A stretch of DNA of 64,000 nt from Rhodococcus koreensis (GTDB taxonomy: Bacteria > Actinomycetota > Actinomycetes > Mycobacteriales > Mycobacteriaceae). Positions 54,342-64,000 of the stretch are shown here, piece by piece (within the stretch, counting starts at the first letter, position 1; each line of letters opens with the position of its first letter). The notes under the pieces were generated by a model, which searched no databases, had not been told where the DNA came from, and was given only the letters and a program-made list of their open reading frames with translations. The DNA is taken from positions 163,762-227,761 of the forward strand of contig NZ_FNSV01000001.1 of the NCBI RefSeq assembly GCF_900105905.1, in the 5' to 3' direction. A program made the position numbers and the translations under genes.

Positions 54342-57180
54342 CTAGGGTTTGGCACCTTTTGGTGAGTGGACAGTGACGGCTGGAGCGTTAGGGGTGGCGA
54401 GCGAGTTCGGGTCGCGTGGACTTGCCCAGGGGTGGACACCGGATCCTTCCGTGCCCCAGTTCTGTACCTCGCGCGTCAGCGCGGCCGCGGTGAGGCCGGT
54501 CGCGGTGAGGGTGCCGAGGACGGCGTGCCGGAAGGCCTCCTCGCGGTACATGTAGCGGCCGAGCCAACGATTGAGATCCTTCGGCATTTCCAGCAGGTTG
54601 AACCCCGCGTTGCGGAACGGCTCGGCCCACTCCGGTAACGGCTGGCGATTTGCACTGTGGGCGATGAATATGTGGCTCAGGTCCTTGCCCGCGGCACCGC
54701 CCTGCAGTTTCCAATATTCCCTACTTTTGCTCTTGAACAGTCGATTCTCCCGAAACCACCGTTTGACCGCCAGCGTCTGCCTCCCCGTCTGAGCCCTGAG
54801 GACGAGGGGCACCTCGGAGCCGAATGCTTGCCAGCTTCCCCGGAGGGCGAGGCGCATGCCTTCGGCAGTCTCGCGCACCGCGACCTCGGCGCTGTTCCAC
54901 ACAGTCACCGGAATGATCCGCTTGATGGCTGGGCCTGCTACGCGGAGGACGCCGCCGGTGGCCATGTCGGTCCCAAGCGTGCGCAGGCTCGGTGCGTCCT
55001 CCAGTTCAGGGAACAACCAATGAAACCCGGTCCGCGAGATTGTCCAATAGGCTCCTGATTCGGCTGATGCTATGGCGAAGCCCTGCCAACTCAGCCAGCC
55101 GAATCCGCCTGCCGCGGAACCGCCCGCGGAGGTGCCCCCGAACCCCAATGTGACCGCGGCACCTGCCGCGATCCCACCGAGGGCACTGAGCCACCCGATC
55201 CCGGCACCAACGACGGTGTAGCCGAAAGGCTTCAGTATCCCCGCACCCTCGTAGTCCTCGGGGTGTTCCACGGCGTCGTAGGCCGAGTAGCCCGCACCGA
55301 ACACGGCGCCGAGAATGATCGGCACCGCGATGACGGCCGGGATCAACTCACCGGTGGGGTCGAGAAGGTCGACCGGGTCTCCGCCGGCGACCGCATACGG
55401 GTCCGCCGAGTTGATGGCGCCCCGCGGATCCCGTTGCAGAAACCGCGCTGTTACCGGGTCGTAGACGCGCCCGCGCATGTCGTACAGGACCGAACCTGTG
55501 ATCAGGGTGTGACCCGCCCACGTCGGTGGCACATTGGGAGAAGGTTGGGGTGTGGTCCCGTCCGGGCCGAGCACGCGGGTGGCACCGAAGGCGCCGTAGT
55601 CGTATCGGGTCTGTACCGCGCCAGCGGCATCGGTGACACAAATGAGGCAGGAGTGGGCGTCGGCATGTCCGAAATGGTCGGTGCCGTCGCTGACCAGCAC
55701 GATCGGATCACCGGATGGTCCAAAGACGGTTTGCCGCCGTGGGATGCCGGCCCGATCACTTTCGGCGACGGCTACACCACCGAAATACGCTGTCCGACGA
55801 ACTGTGGGGCCACTTGTGCGCTCCACAACTCGTCCGAGCGGGTCGTATGCCTGCCGGAAGATGACCGACCCACCGGCGCTGACCTGTACGAGACGGCCCG
55901 CGGCGTCGTAGCGGTAGTCGAATCTCGGGTCGCGGGTGCGACGCCCGTCTGCGTCGTGCACCACCGGGGCGACCACGATGCCGGCCGGTGTGGTGCGCTC
56001 GATCGAACTGGGTGCGTGGTCGGCGTCCAGGGTAAAACGTTCGATGATCAGGCCTGCGGCGGCAGGGGTGCGGGTTTCGTCGATCGCGCCGGCGGCGTTG
56101 GCCGTCCAGTTCGTCTCTTCGCCCGGCTGCCCCACAAGGTCCGCGATCCGTGCGAGCTGCTCTGCTGGGCTGGGAGTCGGGCCTGTCGCCACTCCGGCAA
56201 TCCCGCGGCGTTCCATGGATACCTGGCCGGTTACGTCGTGGTCGTAGACCCGATTGCCGTGTGACACGTCGTCGGTGAGCCGCGCGCGCCGGCGGCCGGT
56301 GGCGTCGTGGAGGTAGTGCACGTCGGCGAGAGCGGTTCCATCGGCAGCCAAGTGCCGAACGTCGGTGGTGCGCAGCACGGTGTCGTGGTGCAGCGAAGTT
56401 GCGGTTCCGTTGGCCAACTCCCGTCGGTTCAGCTGTTCGCCGCGCGCGAAGCCGTACCGTGCCAGGACCGCACCTGGCGGGTACGTCGTCAATGCGGCGT
56501 CTCCGGTCCTCTCCCGCCGGATCTCGGTCACGCGACCGAGCGGGTCCAACAGGTGCCGGTCCACACGCCCGTCGGGGTACCGGAGATCAACATGCCCTGC
56601 GGCGTCGTCGTGTTGTGCGTGGGTCCTCCCGCCGGGACCGTCCTCTTCGACCAGCCGGCCCTGCTCGTCCCACCCGAGACCGAGGACCGTGGCCCCTTGC
56701 GTCATTCGGACTGGGCGCCCGCACCGTCCCGGTGGATGGTCAGGTCGTCCAGGCTGTCGAAGCCGGGTGCGGCGGTCCACCGCGCTCTTGTGATCAGACC
56801 GTCCGCTCCTCGATCGAAGGACACCGAGCATCCGCTGGGCGCGGTCTCGGCCTTCACCTCGCCGACCTCGTCGAAATCTCGCACGTCCACACGGCCACTC
56901 GGCCGGATCCGACGTGACCACCGGTCGTCTATCGTCCAATCCCACCGCGTCACGGCACCGGCCGGATCCGTGTACGAGGTGACCCGTCCACCGCTGTCGC
57001 GTGTCCACCGGTGCGCAATCGGATCGTCTGCGCCAGCGCGGTCCCGATGAGGTCACCGACTGCGTCGTACTGCAGCGAACACGATGACCCGGAGGGATCC
57101 ACCGAGCCGGTCAGCAGATCCCTGTCGTCGTAGGCGAACGTGGTCGTTCCCGCATCGTCGGCTTGCTAGCGAGGCGGCGC
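54342..57180 (-). CDS. RHS-repeat polymorphic toxin protein, front end cut at the palindrome axis
   Basis: The clean frame runs from about 56705 (MTQGATVLGLGWDEQGRL) to the stop at 54342, about 787 aa; before that the reading shifts frame but RHS repeats continue to about 57180 (DRDLLTGSVDPSGSSC, RVTSYTDPAGAVTRWDW). The repeats end in the RHS core: YDMRGRVYDPVTARFLQRDP and PYAVAGGDPVDLLDPTG. A hydrophobic region follows (IAVPIILGAVFGAGYSAYDA). The C-terminal toxin has SHIFIAHS and AGFNLLEMPKDLNRWLG, similar to HNH/AHH-type nucleases. It should be longer at its front. Confidence 0.8.
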
Positions 57181-57660
57181 CGAGGATCCCAGGTTTCCTC
57201 CACCCGGTGCGTGCCGGCCGTGTCTGCCGCCACCAAGCAGGTAGCCCGCGCACGCGTACTCGCATGTCACGGTCCCGACGCGTCGATCGTCTCACGCAGC
57301 CGGCGCGGAGTCGTAGTTGTACCGGTGGACGCGCCCGTTCGTCGATGGTCTGCACGGCTCGTCGCTGTCGTGTCGGAAGCGTCACCGCGTTCGACTTCTC
57401 GGCGGACAGGCCCCTCTTTGTCCCTGATTGTCGAACATCGAGCAGGCTGGCGCTGTCCGGAACCGTGTCTCGGTGATCGTGATGGAGTCCGCTCGTCCGG
57501 CGTCATCGTGTTCGCGCCCGGAACGCGGCGGCGTGCCGGGTGTCGACCCAGAGTCCGACCCCGCGCTCCGCCGCAGATCGACTCCGCTCGCCCACGCGGT
57601 GGACACCGACGCGGCCGACCGCCGGTCGAACCCTCACGTGAACGGTTCCGCGTGTGGCCG
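57181..57660. other. Axis of the giant palindrome, error-rich
   Basis: The axis falls near 57320. Read on the minus strand, pieces of RHS repeats can still be found in changing frames (YDSAGRLRETIDASG near 57290). The right side matches the left only after many small insertions and deletions. No intact gene is possible here. Confidence 0.65.
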
Positions 57661-60295
57661 GTCAGACGATCCGGCTGGGGATTGCCGGGGTGACGTATGT
57701 ACGTACGACCGGTTGGTCACGTCGCGGGATCCGGGCCGGAGTGGCCGGTGTGGACGTGCGAGATTTCGACGAGGTCGGCGAGGTGAAGGCCGAGACCGCG
57801 CCCAGCGGATGCTCGGTGTCCTTCGATCGAGGAGCGGACGGTCTGATCACAAGAGCGCGGTGGACCGCCGCACCCGGCTTCGACAGCCTGGACGACCTGA
57901 CCATCCACCGGGACGGTGCCGGGGCGCCCAGTCCGAATGACGCAAGGGGCCACGGTCCTCGGTCTCGGGTGGGACGAGCAGGGCCGGCTGGTCGAAGAGG
58001 ACGGTCCCGGCGGGAGGACCCACGCACAACACGACGACGCCGCAGGGCATGTTGATCTCCGGTACCCCGACGGGCGTGTGGACCGGCACCTGTTGGACCC
58101 GCTCGGTCGCGTGACCGAGATCCGGCGGGAGAGGACCGGAGACGCCGCATTGACGACGTACCCGCCAGGTGCGGTCCTGGCACGGTACGGCTTCGCGCGC
58201 GGCGAACAGCTGAACCGACGGGAGTTGGCCAACGGAACCGCAACTTCGCTGCACCACGACACCGTGCTGCGCACCACCGACGTTCGGCACTTGGCTGCCG
58301 ATGGAACCGCTCTCGCCGACGTGCACTACCTCCACGACGCCACCGGCCGCCGGCGCGCGCGGCTCACCGACGACGTGTCACACGGCAATCGGGTCTACGA
58401 CCACGACGTAACCGGCCAGGTATCCATGGAACGCCGCGGGATTGCCGGAGTGGCGACAGGCCCGACTCCCAGCCCAGCAGAGCAGCTCGCACGGATCGCG
58501 GACCTTGTGGGGCAGCCGGGCGAAGAGACGAACTGGACGGCCAACGCCGCCGGCGCGATCGACGAAACCCGCACCCTGCCGCCGCAGGCCTGATCATCGA
58601 ACGTTTTACCCTGGACGCCGACACGCACCCAGTTCGATCGAGCGCACCACACCGGCCGGCATCGTGGTCGCCCCGGTGGTGCACGACGCAGACGGGCGTC
58701 GCACCCGCGACCCGAGATTCGACTACCGCTACGACGCCGCGGGCCGTCTCGTACAGGTCAGCGCCGGTGGGTCGGTCATCTTCCGGCAGGCATACGACCC
58801 GCTCGGACGAGTTGTGGAGCGCACAAGTGGCCCCACAGTTCGTCGGACAGCGTATTTCGGTGGTGTAGCCGTCGCCGAAAGTGATCGGGCCGGCATCCCA
58901 CGGCGGCAAACCGTCTTTGGACCATCCGGTGATCCGATCGTGCTGGTCAGCGACGGCACCGACCATTTCGGACATGCCGACGCCCACTCCTGCCTCATTT
59001 GTGTCACCGATGCCGCTGGCGCGGTACAGACCCGATACGACTACGGCGCCTTCGGTGCCACCCGCGTGCTCGGCCCGGACGGGACCACACCCAACCTTCT
59101 CCCAATGTGCCACCGACGTGGGCGGGTCACACCCTGATCACAGGTTCGGTCCTGTACGACATGCGCGGGCGCGTCTACGACCCGGTAACAGCGCGGTTTC
59201 TGCAACGGGATCCGCGGGGCGCCATCAACTCGGCGGACCCGTATGCGGTCGCCGGCGGAGACCCGGTCGACCTTCTCGACCCCACCGGTGAGTTGATCCC
59301 GGCCGTCATCGCGGTGCCGATCATTCTCGGCGCCGTGTTCGGTGCGGGCTACTCGGCCTACGACGCCGTGGAACACCCCGAGGACTACGAGGGTGCGGGG
59401 ATACTGAAGCCTTTCGGCTACACCGTCGTTGGTGCCGGGATCGGGTGGCTCAGTGCCCTCGGTGGGATCGCGGCAGGTGCCGCGGTCACATTGGGGTTCG
59501 GGGGCACCTCCGCGGGCGGTTCCGCGGCAGGCGGATTCGGCTGGCTGAGTTGGCAGGGCTTCGCCATAGCATCAGCCGAATCAGGAGCCTATTGGACAAT
59601 CTCGCGGACCGGGTTTCATTGGTTGTTCCCTGAACTGGAGGACGCACCGAGCCTGCGCACGCTTGGGACCGACATGGCCACCGGCGGCGTCCTCCGCGTA
59701 GCAGGCCCAGCCATCAAGCGGATCATTCCGGTGACTGTGTGGAACAGCGCCGAGGTCGCGGTGCGCGAGACTGCCGAAGGCATGCGCCTCGCCCTCCGGG
59801 GAAGCTGGCAAGCATTCGGCTCCGAGGTGCCCTCGTCCTCAGGGCTCAGACGGGAGGCAGACGCTGGCGGTCAAACGGTGGTTTCGGGAGAATCGACTGT
59901 TCAAGAGCAAAAGTAGGGAATATTGGAAACTGCAGGGCGGTGCCGCGGGCAAGGACCTGAGCCACATATTCATCGCCCACAGTGCAAATCGCCAGCCGTT
60001 ACCGGAGTGGGCCGAGCCGTTCCGCAACGCGGGGTTCAACCTGCTGGAAATGCCGAAGGATCTCAATCGTTGGCTCGGCCGCTACATGTACCGCGAGGAG
60101 GCCTTCCGGCACGCCGTCCTCGGCACCCTCACCGCGACCGGCCTCACCGCGGCCGCGCTGACGCGCGAGGTACAGAACTGGGGCACGGAAGGATCCGGTG
60201 TCCACCCCTGGGCAAGTCCACGCGACCCGAACTCGCTCGCCACCCCTAACGCTCCAGCCGTCACTGTCCACTCACCAAAAGGTGCCAAACCCTAG
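57661..60295 (+). pseudogene. Inverted copy of the RHS gene, frameshifted
   Basis: The plus strand repeats the RHS gene of 54342-57180, including QTVFGPSGDPIVLVSDGTD, the RHS core and the same C-terminal toxin ending at 60295. At least three frame breaks are seen, each from a one- or two-base difference, for example a lost C in the run near 58574, a lost base near 58624, and a break near 59831. Not an independent gene if the arm is an artefact. Confidence 0.8.
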
Positions 60296-60505
60296 CGTTC
60301 GCGTGACGCAAGGCCGTCAAAGCGGCCAGCGACGACGAACAGCACTCCGACCGCGCAGGGCAGACACCGAACGCATTCGATTCTGCACATAAACCTCCAT
60401 TCGATCAGGCCGAGGTGGGAGTCTAGAAGGGTGATCTACGCCTAGACGGCAAGCAGCGTGGACCAGGGACCGAGCCTCGCAATGATTAACGGGTAGGGGG
60501 CACTA

Positions 60506-62749
60506 ATGGCGATCGCAAGCTCTTCAATCCCAATAGACATACCGTGGCGACGCATCGCGTTCAGCCCGGACATGATGGACCGGGTCGCCTGCGACCGGAC
60601 CCATCCGCTCCGATGGCGGTCGTCGGTCACGGTGTTCGAATACGAACCCCAGCCGATGACCAGGGGATCGACGGCGTCATCATCAGCTACCTGAAGGTGT
60701 CCTGCTCGGTCACCGGCTACCAGCCGTATGGGGACGAGATCCAGATTCGGGATCGGGTCTCTCGGTCCGGCTGGGTGGAGGCGAACTTGGGTACAGACTT
60801 CGGTCAGTTTCTTGGAGCCGCTTTGACCTTGTCCTACCCGTGTTACGGGCGATGCTCGAAGTTGTTGTTGCACCGCCGGAACCCGGTGACATCGAGTTCA
60901 AAGACTATCCATACTTCGTCGATTTCGATCCGAAGAAGCGCGAGATGTACGAGCAGGTGACCGACACCGGTGAAGTCATGTCCAGGTCACTCGACGATGT
61001 GAACGTCAGAAGAGGCCAGACGACGCTGCAGTCCCACGAGGTGAGGGACGAGGTATCAGTCGGCGCCACTGCGGAGGTCTTGGGCGTCGGGCTATCGGCG
61101 GTGTGGAATCGACGACGACGGACCTCTCCGAGCGCAGGACGGAAAATGTTCGAACAACCGATGCAGCGCGGGAGAGCCGCGAGACGCTGTCGCACACGAC
61201 ACAGATGAGCCACATGTATCAGCTGCTCAACAGCTACCACGTCGGCACGAACCGGGCAGCGTTCTTCATCCAGCCCGGCCGCACATGAACCAATCGGTGA
61301 ACACCTTCGTCAACGGTCCACGCCAGATCGAAGGCATTCAGGACTTCATGCTCATCGTCGCGCGGCCCGCCGATCAAAAGCGGTTCTGCGTCGAGGCGTA
61401 CCTCGAAACGGCTCACCTGAGCCGGATCCCGACCCGGACCCCGACGGCGACCCGGCACGCTGACCTTGGGAGCCGACGACTTCGGCCCGGGGGTCACCGA
61501 GCGCACCAGGATTGACGGCCTTAACTTTGAATACACCACAGTCCAAAAGGCGACTGTGAAGTTTCCCCGGAGTCGGTTCCCGGCTACGAGGTCGACACGA
61601 CCTTCGACGGGAAGGGCTACAAGATAGAAAGCTACAACGAACAGGGCGAGGTGTACCTGGAGTGGGATGTGCAACCGGAACAGGTGACCTCAACGCCGAG
61701 ATCACGTCGAGAACCCAAGCCGGTGTTACCCGAGACTCCGAGTCGCCCGCTTCGGTCGATCTCGCAGCAACCATCCATCTGATAGAGAAAGCGCCGGACG
61801 CCGAAAGGTACACCGATCATCTCTTTCTCACTGGCCGCTCGGTATGTAGCTGTGAACAGGAACCACCACTAGGCACTGTCATTTCCAGCAAAGGCCGCCT
61901 TGTTTACGAGAAGAAGCTGGTCGAAAGATTCTCGGAGGGCGGTAGGGTGCGGCCGGAGCTGTCGATCCGTGATGCCAACCGTTTGTCGGCGAGCATCCAC
62001 CAGGAGATGGTGCAGTCGATCAACAGTCCTGACCGTTATCCGCGAAACACCGTCGACCTGCTCGATACCCAGCTGATCGCCGACGTGCTCGGAACGGCAC
62101 TTCGTAGGACTGACAAGAAGCTCAATCCGCGTGTCGCCGACTGGTCCGGGGACGCCGCGGATCTTGCCCGCCGGGTGTCGCGATACGCGCCGCGGACGAC
62201 GCGCGCGGCGCTGCTTGAGATACCGCTGCCGGAGCAGGTGGAGCGATTCGGACTCACGTTCGACGAAGCGATCTCGTTGCGCCGGGCTCTGGTGGACCTG
62301 CCCGCGCCGGAGGGCCCGCGGCCGCTGCCGGTGCCCACGCCGATCAAGGTTCCGCGGCTGACGGGCCGCCATCTGGACGCCGCACGGGCGACGTTGACCG
62401 ACCTGGATCTCGATGTCGGCGCCATCACGGAGCAGGACAACTCCCTGGCCGCCGGCATGGTCGTCGCGCAGGACCCGGAGGCCGGAGACGCAGTGGAGCC
62501 GGGAACCCAAGTCGCGCTATCTATTTCGTCAGGACTCTCGGTTGTGCTGCCGGATGTGGTCGGTCATGGTCTAGCCGAGGCAATGTGTCGGCTTCTGGAT
62601 TCCGGCGTCCAAGGCCACCCATCCGTGGAGGGGCCAACGGGCCGGACACACGGGTCGCCGAACTCATACCTCAGGCGGGAACACCGATCACTCCACACGC
62701 ACCGGTCACATTACGTATGCGGAAGATGCGAGAACGCCCAATCAAGTGA
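60506..62749 (+). pseudogene. Inverted copy of the PASTA gene, frameshifted
   Basis: The copy begins with the same MAIASSSIPIDIPW and ends with the same residues at 62749. One-base homopolymer contractions break it, among them CCCCC to CCCC near 60650, GGGG to GGG near 60848, GGG to GG near 61098, and CCCC to CCC near 61276. The C-terminal 350 residues stay open. Confidence 0.85.
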
Positions 62750-63299
62750 GATCCGCCGTGTCTCGGTGGTGTGCGGATCCCGCGGCCACAGAAGATCCCA
62801 ATGCGAGGCTTGTCCGGGGACTGGACCAAGTCCGACAAGCACGCCCGAGTATGTAGGCCCCGTTTTCGACGTAGCGCCGCCGTCCGGTACGCCATCGCCG
62901 GTGTTGAAGCACGCGCCGTCGACGTCGCGCCCGTCGACGGCGTTGCATAGTTATGCGGCAGTGTCTTCTTTCATTCGTTCGTTTCGACGCACTGATTCCG
63001 TGAAACACATCAATCGACGCGGCGGTGGAGCTGCAAGCGGAAGCGATTCGAATGCAATCAATGCTGGTATTGCTTGCACTGCAGATGCCGGTCTATTGGG
63101 CGGCGCGGGGCCGATCATCTCGACGTGGCAGGGCCAGATGTCTCAAGCAAGCTTTTAGTCGATGGTGGGTGTTTCCACTGGGGCGGTGCCTCAGTAATGG
63201 CCGTTACTGGGGCACCGGACGGTGAGACACCGGAGGGGAACGGCGAGTGGATCACCTTGGGGTCCGGTGTCGGGGGCTCGACTGTAGGCTGATCGCCTG

Positions 63300-63874
63300 C
63301 TAGGCTCCCTCGGGCCCGGTGGCCGGCCACCACCGACCGTCTACGTCGACCGTGCATTCCGCAGCTTCCGCGTGATGACGAAGGTCCGGAGTGCGACCCT
63401 GCGCGTACGCCATCACGATCATCCGAGGCAATCCGATGTTTGCTGATTCCCGGGTACTTCGACACCGCCTCGCGGATCTGTGTCGGATCGAAATCCGCGC
63501 CCGCTGCATCTGATCGAGCATCGTGTCACGCTCGTACTCGGTAATCAGCCCCGCGGCGCACTGTGCCTCCGGTGACGCGCATCCGCCCAGCCCGACCTTG
63601 ATCCACACTGATCCTGATGCTCACGCGCGAGATCAGACATGCCGAACTCGTTGCTGATCGCACGGTTGTCCTTCCAAACCGTCCGCGCCAGCGTGCTCTT
63701 CGATATCTGGAGCTCGTCAGCCGCGTCGCGAACCGACATGCCCCAACTCGTCCCGGCAAGCAATGCGCGGCTACTACTAATAGTCGATCGCGAACTTCCG
63801 CCCATGCAGCGGCCTCTCGCGCCGCCAATTCGTATGCTGCCAAATCTGCCTCTGGCGCGCTCTACCGAATTCAT
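63300..63874 (-). pseudogene. Inverted copy of the regulator, frameshifted
   Basis: The copy corresponds to 50756-51328, with its start at 63874 and stop at 63300, and again shows several small frame breaks. The operator pair is present just upstream at about 63876-63921. Confidence 0.8.
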
Positions 63875-64000
63875 GTGTCCCACTGTAGGACACGGGCCTG
63901 ATAGTTGTCCCACTGTGGGACGTATCGGAACTGTCCGTTTCTGAGCACAGATCCGTGAGACACATCAACCGCGGTGGTGGGTGGGTGCCCAGTGAGGGCG

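Larger units (their letters stand above)
50629..64000. repeat. Giant inverted repeat (two arms of about 6.7 kb)
   Basis: Bases 50629 to about 57320 recur in reverse complement from about 57320 to the end of the window. Paired landmarks give a nearly constant coordinate sum: RHS stop 54342/60295, PASTA start 54131/60506 (both 114637), regulator landmark 50988/63639 (114627). The slow drift means the right arm has lost about 15 bases net. The repeat continues past the window. Confidence 0.92.

Noticed and set aside
57661..63874. A second functional RHS-PASTA-regulator cluster
   Set aside because: It is the mirror image of the left arm with frame breaks that are mostly single homopolymer losses.
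1..64000. tRNA or rRNA genes and a replication initiator
   Set aside because: No cloverleaf or rRNA sequence was noticed and no Rep protein was recognised, although I could not scan exhaustively.

Overview
The window is high-GC actinobacterial DNA. Gene style (DUF732, DUF2510 and RHS proteins, many GTG starts, TGA/ATG overlaps) suggests Rhodococcus or a close relative. It begins inside the 3' end of a thiolase gene and is otherwise almost entirely accessory. A ParA/ParB pair with a KfrA-like coiled-coil protein and four copies of a perfect or near-perfect 16-bp palindrome (GTTTACCGCGGTAAAC) indicate a plasmid or plasmid-derived island. I could not find a replication initiator.

Layout. 1-106: thiolase C-terminus. 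473-5387: a small terminal-repeat element, a tyrosine recombinase, an HNH-type protein, a two-gene toxin-antitoxin-like unit behind a 13-bp inverted repeat, and a recombinase-like protein without a catalytic tyrosine box. 5395-6062: a partition-type palindrome split by a 256-bp mini-element with 5-bp target duplication, a second 243-bp mini-element with 5-bp target duplication, and an array of transposase-site-like repeats. 6390-8934: an IS21-family element. 8989-13406: a Tn402/Tn5053-like tniA-tniB-tniQ operon plus a beta-helix-like protein. 13441-16523: partition region. 16675-17345: a truncated resolvase and the relic of another transposase.

17544-35747 (minus strand) is the main biological system: a tightly coupled operon of a DrmD-like SNF2 helicase, a 1575-aa N6-adenine methylase, a 2127-aa DruE/DrmA-DrmB-like (YprA-family) helicase carrying a DUF1998-type cysteine cluster and a C-terminal PD-(D/E)XK-like nuclease domain, and a UvrD-like helicase, followed by two unknown genes. 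It looks like a DISARM/Druantia-related anti-phage system with an unusual fused architecture. The methylase has an AT-rich, probably exchanged, target-recognition segment.

36370-50467: small exported or membrane proteins, including two paralogues that share a C-terminal domain and a duplicated upstream box at the same distance, a large P-loop GTPase-like protein, an HTH/GIY-YIG gene pair, a LuxR-type regulator, a uracil-DNA-glycosylase-like protein and a lipoprotein. Stem-loops separate several of these.

50629-64000: a giant palindrome, axis near 57.32 kb. The left arm holds a regulator with paired palindromic operators, a PASTA-domain protein and an RHS toxin-type protein. The right arm repeats the same genes inverted, but broken by many one-base homopolymer contractions, and the RHS gene is cut at the axis. 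This pattern suggests a fold-back read or assembly artefact at the end of real data more than a biological duplication, so genes right of about 57 kb should not be counted as independent.
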